The position numbers were made by a program, and so were the translations under genes. Below the pieces are notes generated by a model, which worked only from the letters and a program-made list of their open reading frames with translations, searched no databases and was not told where the DNA came from. Positions 6,205 to 15,239 of a stretch of 29,705 nt of DNA are shown here, piece by piece (position 1 is the first letter of the stretch; each line of letters starts with the position of its first letter). Source of the DNA: Acholeplasmataceae bacterium (GTDB taxonomy: Bacteria > Bacillota > Negativicutes > Acidaminococcales > Acidaminococcaceae). The stretch lies in assembly GCA_012744295.1 (NCBI GenBank), contig JAAYIB010000174.1, positions 1 to 29,705 of the forward strand. Reading direction: 5' to 3'.

Positions 6205-7218
6205 ATGATTATCGTAATGAAACCCGGAACTCCCGACCATGAATCAGACCGTTTAAGAATAAGCCTGGAACAGCAAGGATTCTACATAAACGTCAGCAAG
6301 GGTTTGAATTACTGTATTTTAGGCGTGGTTGGAGACACAAGCACTTTTGATCCCAAGAGAATAACCGTAAACGATTACGTGGAAAAGGTCATGCGCGTGA
6401 CGGAGCCCTTCAAAAGGGCCAACAGGCTGTTCCACCCGGAAGACTCGGTTGTTGATGTCAGCGGCGTTCCGATCGGCGGCAAGAAGCTAACGGTCATAGC
6501 GGGACCCTGCTCGATTGAAACCGAGGAGCAAATGAACACGGTTGCAGCAAGCGTTAAAGCATCCGGAGCAGCTCTGCTCCGCGGCGGAGCATTCAAGCCG
6601 CGGACTTCTCCCTATTCCTTCCAGGGCCTGAAGGAACACGGACTCGATCTGCTGGAGCAGGCCGGAGCTCAAAACAACCTTCCGATAGTCACGGAAATCA
6701 TGTCTGCCGACAAGATTGAAAAGTTTGTCGGCAAGGTCGACCTGATTCAGGTGGGTGCGCGCAACATGCAGAATTTCGAGCTCTTAAAGGAGCTTGGCAG
6801 GACGAACGTGCCGATCCTCTTGAAAAGAGGTCTTTCCGCAACCATCGAGGAATGGATAATGTCGGCCGAATACATCATGGCCGGCGGCAACGAGAACGTC
6901 ATTCTCTGCGAGCGCGGCATCAGGACTTTTGAGAACTATACCCGCAACACGCTCGACGTCAGCGCCATTCCTGCGGTAAAGAAACTCAGCCATCTGCCTG
7001 TAATGGTTGACCCGAGCCATGCCGCCGGCATGTGGTGGATGGTCGAACCGCTGGCAAAGGCCGCGGTTGCTGTCGGCGCCGACGGCTTGATGATAGAAGT
7101 GCACAACGACCCGGAGAACGCCCTGTGTGATGGTGCTCAGTCTTTGAAACCAGAGCGGTTCCAGCGTTTGATGGAAGAATTGCGTGCCATTGCCCGGATA
7201 GTCGGGCGCGATATGTAA
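6205..7218 (+). CDS. aroF: 3-deoxy-7-phosphoheptulonate (DAHP) synthase, first tandem copy
   Basis: Joins phosphoenolpyruvate and erythrose-4-phosphate, the first step of the shikimate pathway. It is 337 residues from ATG 6205 (after AAGGTGATG); the longer frame from 6169 begins in the leader and is not used. It is the AroA-I-beta type found in Thermotoga: an N-terminal ferredoxin-like regulatory domain (about 1-60), then the (beta/alpha)8 barrel. The metal ligands known from the Thermotoga enzyme are at identical positions: Cys102 (GPCSIE), His272 (SHAAG), Glu298 (MIEVH) and Asp309 (CDG). In that enzyme Tyr and Phe bind the N-terminal domain and block the active site. First enzyme of the operon, followed after 50 bases by a close paralogue. 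Confidence 0.96.
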   Translation: MIIVMKPGTPDHESDRLRISLEQQGFYINVSKGLNYCILGVVGDTSTFDPKRITVNDYVEKVMRVTEPFKRANRLFHPEDSVVDVSGVPIGGKKLTVIAGPCSIETEEQMNTVAASVKASGAALLRGGAFKPRTSPYSFQGLKEHGLDLLEQAGAQNNLPIVTEIMSADKIEKFVGKVDLIQVGARNMQNFELLKELGRTNVPILLKRGLSATIEEWIMSAEYIMAGGNENVILCERGIRTFENYTRNTLDVSAIPAVKKLSHLPVMVDPSHAAGMWWMVEPLAKAAVAVGADGLMIEVHNDPENALCDGAQSLKPERFQRLMEELRAIARIVGRDM

Positions 7219-7268
7219 GAAACTGCTGATGAAATAAAATCCAATCAGGATGAAAAGAGGAAAAGCCT

Positions 7269-8282
7269 ATGATTATTGTACTTAAACCGGGAGCGCCGGA
7301 AGAAGAACGTCTGAAAATCAAGTCGCTGCTTTTGCGGGAGGGTTTCCAAATCAATGAGATTGTCGGCGTAAACATGACGATTTACGGCGTAATCGGCGAC
7401 ACAAGCGGCTTCGACCCGAAGCGAATCACGGTCAATGATTTTGTCGAAAAGGTCATGCGTGTCCAGGAGCCCTTCAAAAGGGCAAACAGGATGTTCCATC
7501 CCGATAATTCGGTTATCGACGTCGGCGGCGTGAAGATTGGCGGCAAGAAGCTGGCGATAATTGCGGGGCCGTGCTCGATAGAAACCGAGGAACAGATGGG
7601 CGCGGTCGCGCAAAGTGTTAAAGCCTCGGGAGCTACGCTGCTCCGGGGCGGAGCCTTCAAACCGCGCACCTCCCCCTATTCTTTCCAGGGGTTGAAGGAG
7701 CAGGGCCTGGAAATGCTGAAAAAAGCCGGCAGGGAAAACGGACTGCCGATAGTAACGGAAATCATGTCTGCGGACAAGCTAAGCCGATTTTTGGAGGACG
7801 TCGACCTGATCCAGGTTGGAGCGCGCAACATGCAGAACTTCGAGCTCCTGAAGGAATTAGGCAGGACAAACGTGCCGATTCTTTTGAAAAGGGGACTGGC
7901 GGCGACAATCGAGGAATGGATAATGTCGGCGGAATATATCATGGCCGGCGGCAATGACAATGTCATTCTTTGCGAACGCGGCATCCGCACCTTCGAAACC
8001 TACACGCGCAACACCCTTGACTTAAGCGCAATTCCGGCGGTGAAAAAGCTCAGCCACCTGCCGGTGATTGTCGACCCGAGCCATGCCGCCGGCATGTGGT
8101 GGATGGTCGAGCCGCTTGCGATGGCAGCCATCGCGGCAGGCGCGGACGGCTTGATGATCGAGGTGCACAACGACCCTGAAAACGCCTGGTGCGACGGCTC
8201 GCAATCGCTGAAGCCCGAACGCTTCCGGCGACTGATGGAGGAAGTGCGCGGGATTGCGCAGATTGTCGGGCGCGAAGTCTAA
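7269..8282 (+). CDS. aroF: 3-deoxy-7-phosphoheptulonate (DAHP) synthase, second tandem copy
   Basis: Same reaction and same length (337 residues) as the preceding gene, with a ribosome site AAGAGGAAA before ATG 7269. By direct comparison about 85% of residues 50-337 are identical to copy one (44 differences), but only about half of residues 1-49. Divergence is therefore concentrated in the regulatory domain. Cys102, His272, Glu298 and Asp309 are all kept, so both copies should be catalytically active. The simplest reading is a tandem duplication followed by separation of feedback specificity, for instance one copy sensing Tyr and the other Phe. That is inference; which copy responds to which ligand cannot be read. 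Confidence 0.96.
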   Translation: MIIVLKPGAPEEERLKIKSLLLREGFQINEIVGVNMTIYGVIGDTSGFDPKRITVNDFVEKVMRVQEPFKRANRMFHPDNSVIDVGGVKIGGKKLAIIAGPCSIETEEQMGAVAQSVKASGATLLRGGAFKPRTSPYSFQGLKEQGLEMLKKAGRENGLPIVTEIMSADKLSRFLEDVDLIQVGARNMQNFELLKELGRTNVPILLKRGLAATIEEWIMSAEYIMAGGNDNVILCERGIRTFETYTRNTLDLSAIPAVKKLSHLPVIVDPSHAAGMWWMVEPLAMAAIAAGADGLMIEVHNDPENAWCDGSQSLKPERFRRLMEEVRGIAQIVGREV

Positions 8283-8301
8283 GCGCCCGGAAAGTTTGAA
8301 T

Positions 8302-8329
8302 TTTCATTACATTTGTTTTGGTTTATAAT
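8302..8329 (+). promoter_or_regulatory. Possible internal promoter before tyrA
   Basis: A perfect TATAAT at 8324-8329 in an AT-rich 80-base gap, but the best -35 (TTTCAT at 8302-8307, 16-base spacer) is poor. It could give attenuation-independent expression of tyrA to aroQ. Weak evidence. Confidence 0.35.
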
Positions 8330-8373
8330 AAAAGCGTCTTAAAATCGATAAAAACAATAACGAGGTGAGATTT

Positions 8374-9258
8374 TTGGCAGGCAGCTTTGCGATCAGGGAC
8401 AAAGAATTGCGCGATACGGTATTTGGCATAGTGGGCCTCGGACTTATCGGCGGTTCTTACGCCAAGGCGCTCCGCCGGCTCGGCGTGAAAAAGATAATCG
8501 CGGTTGAAAAGCATTCCGATACCTTGTCGCAGGCCTTGAAGGAAGGCGTGATTGACGTGGCCTGCCAGGCCGGTGACGAAAGTCTTAAAGAAGCGGACGC
8601 AGTTATCTTTGCGGTCTATCCTGCCGCAATGCTCGCTTTTATAAGAAAATACGCCGCGTTTCTCAGGCAGGGAGCATTGGTAACGGACGTGGCCGGGGTC
8701 AAGGGCGCACTGACAGCCGAGGCCGCTGCAATACTCGGTCCGGGAATAGACTTTGTGTCCGGCCATCCGATGGCCGGGAGGGAAGGCAGCGGCTTTATGA
8801 ATTCTGCTGCCGAAATTTTCGATGGGGCAAACTATATCGTGCTGCCGAGTCCTGCCAACAGGCCTGAGAACATTCTGTGGCTGAAAAAGCTGGCCCTGTC
8901 TTTTGGCTGCCGCAGCGTGGTCGAGCTTTCTCCCGAAAAACATGACGAAATCATTGCCTATACAAGCAATCTGCCTCATTTATTGGCCGTATCGCTGATG
9001 AACAGTCCGTCCTTGTCCGAAGACACTAAATTCTTTATTGCGGGCAGCTTCCGAGATGCGACGCGAGTCGCCGATATCAACGCGGAACTATGGGCTGATC
9101 TGTTTTTAGGCAACAAATACAACGTACTCGCGGAAATAGGCAGGTTCGAACAAGAGCTTGCCCGGTGGTCCGAGGCTCTGCAAAGCGAAGATCGTGCGGC
9201 TCTGCTTGCAATGATGCAAAGCGCGGCGCAAAAAAGGAAGGCTCTGAAAAATGCATAA
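8374..9258 (+). CDS. tyrA: Prephenate (or arogenate) dehydrogenase
   Basis: NAD(P)-dependent oxidative decarboxylation of prephenate to 4-hydroxyphenylpyruvate, the committed step to tyrosine. About 294 residues with a Rossmann motif GLGLIGGS (21-28), DVAGVKG (near 105) and the active-site SGHPMAG (near 130), in which the histidine is catalytic in the family. No ACT domain or fused chorismate mutase is present. I prefer TTG 8374 as start because the frame's upstream GTG at 8365 lies inside the ribosome site GAGGTGAG. Its stop overlaps the start of aroB by 8 bases. Substrate choice between prephenate and arogenate cannot be settled from sequence. Confidence 0.93.
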   Translation: MAGSFAIRDKELRDTVFGIVGLGLIGGSYAKALRRLGVKKIIAVEKHSDTLSQALKEGVIDVACQAGDESLKEADAVIFAVYPAAMLAFIRKYAAFLRQGALVTDVAGVKGALTAEAAAILGPGIDFVSGHPMAGREGSGFMNSAAEIFDGANYIVLPSPANRPENILWLKKLALSFGCRSVVELSPEKHDEIIAYTSNLPHLLAVSLMNSPSLSEDTKFFIAGSFRDATRVADINAELWADLFLGNKYNVLAEIGRFEQELARWSEALQSEDRAALLAMMQSAAQKRKALKNA

Positions 9259-10312
9259 AGTTAAGGTAGCTCTTGGTACGCGTACCTATGACATAAAAAT
9301 AGAAAAGGGACTCTTTGCAGAAATCGGCACGCATGTGAGGCAACTGTCGCTGGCAGAAAAGGCTGCGGTTGTTACCGACGCGAATGTCGATGCTCTCTAC
9401 GGCAGTCTTTTGCAGGAAAAATTAGAACAGGCAGGCTTTGCGGTCCGACGCATCGTGATGGCGCCCGGTGAGCAAAGCAAGACGCTGGCGACTCTGGGTA
9501 AAGTTTATGGCGAGCTTGCCGCCTTCGGCCTTACGAGGAGCGACCTTGTAATAACCTTCGGCGGCGGTGTTCCCGGCGATCTGGGCGGGTTTGCGGCGGC
9601 AACCTTCCTGCGCGGAGTCGATTTTGTACAGATTCCGACCACGCTCCTTGCGCAGATTGACAGCAGCGTCGGCGGCAAGGTCGCGATTGACCTTCCCGAG
9701 GGCAAGAACCTGGCCGGAAGCTTCTGCCAGCCGCGCGGAGTCCTGATTGACCCCGAAATGCTGCAAACTCTGCCGAAAAGGTATCTGCACGACGGACTTG
9801 CCGAGGCGGTGAAATACGGCTGCATTCGCAGCGAGAAGCTTTTTTCGCGGCTTGAGGCTGTAGTGGATGATGAAGCATTGCTTTGCGGCATCGAACCGAT
9901 CATTGAAGAATGCTGCGCAATCAAGGCGCGCATCGTGGAAACTGACGAATTCGACACGGGCGAAAGGATGCTTTTGAATTTCGGGCATACCTTGGGACAT
10001 GCGGTCGAAAAATGTTTTAACTATGAAAAGTATACGCACGGCGAAGGCGTGGCCATCGGCATGCATATGCTGACGAGCCGTACCGAAGACAGGGGTTTGA
10101 CGGAAAAGGGCACAGCCCGAAGGCTCAAGTCTCTGCTTGAGAAGTTCGAGCTGCCGACGGAGGCGGTTCTGCCGGGCGGGGAAGTCTTGGCCACGGTCGG
10201 CATGGATAAGAAAAAAAAGGCGCAAGAGATTACGCTCGTAGTGATCGAAGGAATCGGACGGGGAAGATTACACAAAATACCATGTGCAGCGCTTCCTGAA
10301 TACATTTTATAG
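9251..10312 (+). CDS. aroB: 3-dehydroquinate synthase
   Basis: Converts DAHP to 3-dehydroquinate, second shikimate step, using NAD+ and a divalent metal. 353 residues, normal length. The nucleotide-binding GGGVPGDLGGF (104-114) and the conserved block DSSVGGKVAIDLPEGKN (137-153) are intact. Likely metal ligands are Glu185 (GLAEAVKYG), His246 (NFGHTLGH) and His263 (THGEGVAIG). The start overlaps the tyrA stop by 8 bases, which points to translational coupling. Confidence 0.97.
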   Translation: MHKVKVALGTRTYDIKIEKGLFAEIGTHVRQLSLAEKAAVVTDANVDALYGSLLQEKLEQAGFAVRRIVMAPGEQSKTLATLGKVYGELAAFGLTRSDLVITFGGGVPGDLGGFAAATFLRGVDFVQIPTTLLAQIDSSVGGKVAIDLPEGKNLAGSFCQPRGVLIDPEMLQTLPKRYLHDGLAEAVKYGCIRSEKLFSRLEAVVDDEALLCGIEPIIEECCAIKARIVETDEFDTGERMLLNFGHTLGHAVEKCFNYEKYTHGEGVAIGMHMLTSRTEDRGLTEKGTARRLKSLLEKFELPTEAVLPGGEVLATVGMDKKKKAQEITLVVIEGIGRGRLHKIPCAALPEYIL

Positions 10313-10320
10313 GAGAGTCT

Positions 10321-11616
10321 ATGAATACTCTGTACATCACACCGACAGAACTCGAGGGAAGCGTGCGCGTCCCCTCTTCAAAGAGCATGGGTCACAGGGA
10401 GATTATCTGCGCGGCGCTTGCGGAGGGGCTTTCCGTAGTTGACAATGTCAGCGTCTCCGAAGACATCGAGGCTACCATCGGCGCACTGAAAGCGCTTGGA
10501 GCCGTTATCAGGGAAGTCCCTTCAGCGTATCCGGGGCGGCAGGCTTTCGAGATAGCGGGCGGCAAGCCGCGCAAAAGCTCGGCACATATTGACTGCGGGG
10601 AGTCCGGCTCCACGCTGCGCTTTCTGGTGCCGATAGCCGCAGTCTGCGAGGGCACGGCCGTCTTCACAGGGCGCGGCAGGCTTGCAAGCAGGCCGCTCGA
10701 CGCTTATTACGATATTCTCGACAAGCAGGGTTTTCCCTATCATAAGGACGAAACCGGCGGTTTGCCGCTGACGGTCAGCGGCATTCTGAAAGCCGGCGAT
10801 TATGAACTGCCCGGCGATATCAGCTCCCAGTTTGTCAGCGGGCTTTTGTTTGCGCTGCCGCTATTGACGGGCGATTCCGTCATCAGGATCACGTCTCCGC
10901 TGGAGTCCCGGAGCTACGTCGATCTGACGCTTTCGTGCCTGAAGAAGTACGGCGTCCAGGTGGAAAACCATGACTACAGGCTCTTTCGTGTCCGCGGCAG
11001 CCAGAAATACCGTGCGGGGAATTCGGCGGTTGAAGGTGATTACTCGCAAGCGGCTTTTTGGCTCGTCGCGGGACTGTTGGGCCGCAACGTTGCTTGTCAG
11101 GGCCTGAATCCCTCTTCCCTGCAGGGCGACAAGGCGATAATTTCCATTCTCAAAGCCATGGGCGGGCTTATTGCAGGCAGTGCGGACGGCAGCCGCGTAT
11201 GTGCTTCTGCCGCCGCGACAAAGGGCATCTGCATTGACGCGGCGGATTGTCCCGACATCATCCCGGTGCTTGCCGTTCTGGCCTCGGTCAGCGCAGGAAA
11301 AACTGAGATCATCAATGCCGGCCGCCTTCGCATCAAGGAATGTGACCGTTTGCATGCGATTGCGATCGAACTTAACAAACTCGGGGCCTCCGTACGCGAG
11401 CTTCCCGAAGGCCTCGTAATCGAGGGCAAGGACTTTCTCAGAGGCGGCGGCGAGGTTGACTGCTGGAACGACCACCGCATTGCCATGTCGCTTGCTGTTG
11501 CCAGCAGCAGGTGCGGAAAGGGCTTTCTTATGCACGGCGCTGAATGTGTCAGAAAGTCTTATCCCGGCTTTTGGCAGGATTTTGCCGCCCTTGGCGGAAT
11601 AATAGAAGGTAGATGA
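10321..11616 (+). CDS. aroA: 3-phosphoshikimate 1-carboxyvinyltransferase (EPSP synthase)
   Basis: Transfers the enolpyruvyl group of PEP to shikimate-3-phosphate, sixth shikimate step. 431 residues with two inverse alpha/beta domains. Visible motifs are SSKSMGHR (19-26, substrate Lys21), GESGSTLRF (93-101, the PEP-site glycine loop), RIKECDR (near 338) and DHRIAM (near 386). The glycine loop is neither the NAGTAMRP form typical of class I nor the SGTTxRL form of class II. Start ATG 10321 follows AGGAGAG, 8 bases after the aroB stop. Its TGA overlaps an unused ATG at 11613. Confidence 0.96.
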   Translation: MNTLYITPTELEGSVRVPSSKSMGHREIICAALAEGLSVVDNVSVSEDIEATIGALKALGAVIREVPSAYPGRQAFEIAGGKPRKSSAHIDCGESGSTLRFLVPIAAVCEGTAVFTGRGRLASRPLDAYYDILDKQGFPYHKDETGGLPLTVSGILKAGDYELPGDISSQFVSGLLFALPLLTGDSVIRITSPLESRSYVDLTLSCLKKYGVQVENHDYRLFRVRGSQKYRAGNSAVEGDYSQAAFWLVAGLLGRNVACQGLNPSSLQGDKAIISILKAMGGLIAGSADGSRVCASAAATKGICIDAADCPDIIPVLAVLASVSAGKTEIINAGRLRIKECDRLHAIAIELNKLGASVRELPEGLVIEGKDFLRGGGEVDCWNDHRIAMSLAVASSRCGKGFLMHGAECVRKSYPGFWQDFAALGGIIEGR

Positions 11617-11630
11617 AAGGGGCGGTGTTT

Positions 11631-12731
11631 ATGAGCGGTTTTCATGGCGAAAGACTCAAGGTTGCCATTTACGGCGAATCACACGGACCGTCGGTCGGAC
11701 TTGTTGTTGACGGCTTGCCGCCGGGTCTGACGATTAATATCGAGGAAGTGGCCAAAGAGATGAAGAGGCGTGCTCCCGGACGCAGCCCTCTTGCCACGCC
11801 GAGGAAGGAACAGGATGAGTTTCTTGTCGAGAGCGGACTTTTCCACGGAAAAACAACGGGAACGCCGCTTTGCGTCCGCATACCGAACAGTGACACGCGT
11901 TCCGGCGACTACGCCCTGCTGAAGGACGTAATGCGGCCGGGGCATGCCGACTACGCCGGCAGAATCAGATACATGAATTTCAACGATTACCGCGGCGGCG
12001 GACATTTCTCGGGACGGCTCACAGCTCCGCTCGTCTTTGCCGGAGCAGTCGCAAAGCAGCTGCTGGCGCTGCAAGGCATCAGGGTTGCGGCACACATAGC
12101 TTCCGTGGGCAATGTGGAGGATGTCGCCTTCAACCCGATGGGCGAGCGGCAGGAAACCTTGGCGGGACTTGCGCAAAAGGAGCTGCCGGTGCTTGACGAA
12201 GAACAAGGAGAAAAGATGCGGCAGCTGATTTTGGCGGTGCGCGAACAGGAAGACTCTGTCGGCGGCAAGGTTGAGTGCATGGTGACAGGCCTGCCGGCAG
12301 GCCTGGGAGATCCTTTTTTCGATTCTGTGGAAAGCAGACTCGCGCACGCCCTGTTCTCGATTCCGGCAATCAAGGGCCTGGAATTTGGCGCCGGGTTCGC
12401 GCTTGCCGCAATGCAAGGCTCAGAGGCTAACGACCCCATGCAGTTTACTGACGGCGAGGCGGGTTTTAAGAGTAACAACAACGGCGGTCTGCTCGGCGGC
12501 ATCACGACCGGTATGCCGCTTTTCTTCAAGGTTGCCGTCAAACCGACGCCTTCAATCGGCAAACCACAGGAAACTGTGGACTTAACCAAGCGGGAAAATA
12601 CGGTGCTGCAAATAACGGGCAGGCACGACCCTTCAATCGTGCTCAGGGCGGTGCCAGTGGTTGAAGGCGTCGCGGCCTGGATAATCTCAGATCTGCTGCT
12701 TTCTTCGGCAAGAAACCTGACGGTGAAATAA
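11631..12731 (+). CDS. aroC: Chorismate synthase
   Basis: Last shikimate step: FMNH2-dependent elimination of phosphate from EPSP to give chorismate. 366 residues from ATG 11631, which follows AAAGGGG by about 8 bases; an ATG at 11613 in the same frame lacks such a site. Family signatures: GESHG near residue 15-19 (His18 conserved), RPGHADY, RGGGHFSGRLTA, and GRHDPSIVLRAVPVVE near the C-terminus. The stop TAA shares its last base with the ATG of pheA. Confidence 0.97.
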   Translation: MSGFHGERLKVAIYGESHGPSVGLVVDGLPPGLTINIEEVAKEMKRRAPGRSPLATPRKEQDEFLVESGLFHGKTTGTPLCVRIPNSDTRSGDYALLKDVMRPGHADYAGRIRYMNFNDYRGGGHFSGRLTAPLVFAGAVAKQLLALQGIRVAAHIASVGNVEDVAFNPMGERQETLAGLAQKELPVLDEEQGEKMRQLILAVREQEDSVGGKVECMVTGLPAGLGDPFFDSVESRLAHALFSIPAIKGLEFGAGFALAAMQGSEANDPMQFTDGEAGFKSNNNGGLLGGITTGMPLFFKVAVKPTPSIGKPQETVDLTKRENTVLQITGRHDPSIVLRAVPVVEGVAAWIISDLLLSSARNLTVK

Positions 12732-13873
12732 TGGAAAAACTTGATTTGGAAAATATCAGGAAAAAGATAGACGAAATTGACGCGGAGCTTGCGGTTTTGC
12801 TCGAAGAGCGCATGAAAAAGGTGCTTGAAGTCGCGGCCTACAAAAAGGCGAACAACCTGCCCGTCAGGGACAAGGCAAGAGAGGCCGTGGTCCTCGCAAA
12901 GAGCGTCGAACGGCTGAAAAACCCTGCCTATGCTTCTGCTTTGAAAAAGATCATGACTCAGGTTATCGAAGTCAGCTGCGAGCAGGAAGACACGGTGCTG
13001 CGGCGCGAGGCAAAGCAACCGGAATGGGCGCGTAATGCTGAAGAAAGCTTGCGCATAGGCTATCAAGGGGTGCCGGGCGCCTACAGCCATCTTGCAGTAG
13101 GGAAATATTTCGCAGGCTGCCGGCGCAGCGAGCGTAATTACATGCTGTTTGAAGACGTGGCGCAGGCGGTCAGGGAAGGCGAAATCGATTACGGTCTTCT
13201 GCCCATAGAAAACTCTTCCACGGGTGGCATAACGGAGGTCTACGACCTGATTCGCCGTTACGGCTGCAGCATTGTGGGAGAAAAGTGCATCAAGATAGAG
13301 CATCATCTCCTGGCCTGCCCCGGTGCCTCCCTTGAAAAAATCAGAGAGGTATACTCGCACCCGCAAGGCTTTGCCCAGTGCCGGGACTTCTTCAGGCAGT
13401 ATCCGCAAATGGCACAGATTCCCTATTACAATACGGCGAAGGGTGCCGAGCTGGTAAGCTCCAAAAAAACCGACTACATGGCAGCCGTTGCCGGCATTCA
13501 GGCGGCGGAGCTCTATGGGCTGGAAGTTTTGGCGGCAGGCATTAACGCCAATAGTACCAACTACACAAGGTTCTTCGTAATTGCCGAAAAACAGAAGAAA
13601 ACGGAACGAGCGGACAAAATAACGCTCGTAGTCTCGCTGAAGCACGAGCCCGGTTCGCTATACCGCATGCTGGGAGGCTTTTACAACAATGGCCTGAACA
13701 TGCTGAGCATAGAGTCAAGGCCGATAGAAGGCAAGCCCTGGGAATATTTCTTTCACATCGACGTCAGCGGCAACCTCGGTGACGAGAACGTGAAAAAGGC
13801 TCTGAGTGAGGTCGGCGACTGCTGCTCCTACTTCAAGGTGCTCGGCAACTACGTCGGTGACAAGAGTCTGTAA
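12731..13873 (+). CDS. pheA: Bifunctional chorismate mutase / prephenate dehydratase (P-protein)
   Basis: Makes phenylpyruvate from chorismate in two steps, committing it to phenylalanine. 380 residues with three domains in order. AroQ-type chorismate mutase is at about 1-85, with the charged helix and an Arg/Lys-rich active site. Prephenate dehydratase is at about 107-285, with ENSSTGG (160-166), a histidine pair near 191 and the catalytic TRF at 279-281. A regulatory ACT domain is at about 297-375, with ESRP at 328-331; the ESRP motif binds Phe in characterised enzymes. Feedback inhibition by Phe is therefore expected. The start overlaps the aroC stop by one base. It supplies the only chorismate mutase seen in the window, so tyrA depends on it unless another exists elsewhere. 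Confidence 0.96.
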   Translation: MEKLDLENIRKKIDEIDAELAVLLEERMKKVLEVAAYKKANNLPVRDKAREAVVLAKSVERLKNPAYASALKKIMTQVIEVSCEQEDTVLRREAKQPEWARNAEESLRIGYQGVPGAYSHLAVGKYFAGCRRSERNYMLFEDVAQAVREGEIDYGLLPIENSSTGGITEVYDLIRRYGCSIVGEKCIKIEHHLLACPGASLEKIREVYSHPQGFAQCRDFFRQYPQMAQIPYYNTAKGAELVSSKKTDYMAAVAGIQAAELYGLEVLAAGINANSTNYTRFFVIAEKQKKTERADKITLVVSLKHEPGSLYRMLGGFYNNGLNMLSIESRPIEGKPWEYFFHIDVSGNLGDENVKKALSEVGDCCSYFKVLGNYVGDKSL

Positions 13874-13918
13874 AGAGGATAGGGAAAACAAATCTTTGAC
13901 GGGAAGGTGCCAAGGAAA

Positions 13919-14737
13919 ATGCAGCATTTCGGTCTGTTGGGAGAGAAGCTGTCGCACAGTCTTTCTCCGCAAATACACAGCCTCCTGTTCCGGGAATTAG
14001 GGATAGAGGCTTCCTATGACTTGCTCGAGGTTCGCAGGGAAGATCTGCCGCGAGCGATGCGAGAAGCCCGTGATAACTACGTCGGGCTTAATGTCACGAT
14101 TCCCTACAAGACGGAAGCAGCGTCTTTTCTGACTTCCGTGTCAGAGGAGGCACGCTCCATCGGCGCCGTGAACACTATTTTCTTCAAGGCGGGGGAAGCC
14201 TTCGGCTACAATACGGATTATGCCGGATTCGGCTTTCTCCTTAAAGAAAGAGGCATTACGGCCGCGGGCAGGCGTGTTGCTATTCTGGGCACGGGCGGAG
14301 CGACAAGGGCTGTTTTACAGTATGTCAGCGACCAAGGCGCAGAGAGCATCCTTGTTGTTTCGCGCAAGCCCGCACAGGCCGGAGGCCTGTGCGCCGGCAT
14401 CAAGCTCAATGTGCCCGTGAAGCTTGTTGATTACGCAGCGCTTGCTAAAAGGGCGGGAGACGTCATCATCAACTGCACGCCCGTCGGTATGTACCCGCAT
14501 GAGGAGGCGTCGCCCGTTCCTGCGGAAATTCTGCAAAATTACGACGCGGCCGTCGATTTGATTTACAACCCCCCGGAAACAATGTTCCTGCGTAAGGCTA
14601 AAGAAAAGGGCTGCCTTACTGCCAACGGACTTCTGATGCTGGTCGCGCAGGCGGTATATGCCGAGGAAATCTGGCTGCAGAAGTCAATCGGCGAGGACGT
14701 TATTTTGCGAATAGCTCGTCAGCTGGGCGGTGATTGA
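13919..14737 (+). CDS. aroE: Shikimate dehydrogenase (NADP+)
   Basis: Reduces 3-dehydroshikimate to shikimate, fourth pathway step. 272 residues from ATG 13919. I prefer this to the in-frame GTG 13907 because AAGGTG (13905-13910) is then a ribosome site at the right distance. The N-terminus LLGEKLSHSLSP contains the substrate-binding SLSP. Catalytic Lys64 is in IPYK and Asp100 in NTD. The nucleotide loop is GTGGATRA (124-131), and NCTPVGM lies near the C-terminal third. Its stop overlaps the aroK start by 8 bases. Confidence 0.96.
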   Translation: MQHFGLLGEKLSHSLSPQIHSLLFRELGIEASYDLLEVRREDLPRAMREARDNYVGLNVTIPYKTEAASFLTSVSEEARSIGAVNTIFFKAGEAFGYNTDYAGFGFLLKERGITAAGRRVAILGTGGATRAVLQYVSDQGAESILVVSRKPAQAGGLCAGIKLNVPVKLVDYAALAKRAGDVIINCTPVGMYPHEEASPVPAEILQNYDAAVDLIYNPPETMFLRKAKEKGCLTANGLLMLVAQAVYAEEIWLQKSIGEDVILRIARQLGGD

Positions 14738-15239
14738 CATAAAAAACATAGTTTTAATCGGAATGCCGGGCTGCGGCAAGTCAACCATCGGCAGATTGCT
14801 GGCGCAAAAGCTGGGGGCAGACTTCTTTGATGCGGACGAGCTGCTCGCAGTATGGGAAGGTAAAAGCATTGAAGAGCTGTTTGCCTTGGGCGAGGAAGTC
14901 TTTCGAAGTGCGGAAATCAGGACGATTGCACGGCTTGCTGAAAAAGAGGGCGCGGTTATCGCAACAGGCGGCGGAGTTGTCAAGAAATCCGAAAATATGG
15001 AAAGGCTGAAGGCAACCGGCATAATCGTCTTCATCGACCGAGACGTCGAGGCCATCTGCAGCGACATCGAGCTGACGAAAAGACCGCTTTTGGCACTGGG
15101 GTATGAGCGCGTCCGGGCCTTGTATGACGAAAGGATCGAACTTTATAGGAACTACGGGAACATTGTGGTGCGTAACGAAGGCCCAATCGAGGAAGTTGTT
15201 GACAAAATAATTCTGGCAATGAAGAGGGTGGAGCAATGA
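14730..15239 (+). CDS. aroK: Shikimate kinase
   Basis: Phosphorylates shikimate with ATP, fifth pathway step. 169 residues with Walker A GMPGCGKST (11-19), a DADEL segment whose Asp binds substrate, TGGGVV, and a lid region with KRPLL. The start codon is GTG 14730, buried in the end of aroE with little ribosome site of its own, so translation probably depends on coupling. The stop overlaps the ATG of aroQ. Confidence 0.95.
   Translation: MIDIKNIVLIGMPGCGKSTIGRLLAQKLGADFFDADELLAVWEGKSIEELFALGEEVFRSAEIRTIARLAEKEGAVIATGGGVVKKSENMERLKATGIIVFIDRDVEAICSDIELTKRPLLALGYERVRALYDERIELYRNYGNIVVRNEGPIEEVVDKIILAMKRVEQ

Noticed and set aside
11987..13645. A 552-codon open frame on the minus strand across aroC and pheA
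   Set aside because: It is antisense to two intact enzymes with full motif sets, has no ribosome site or recognisable domains, and reflects GC-rich codon use.
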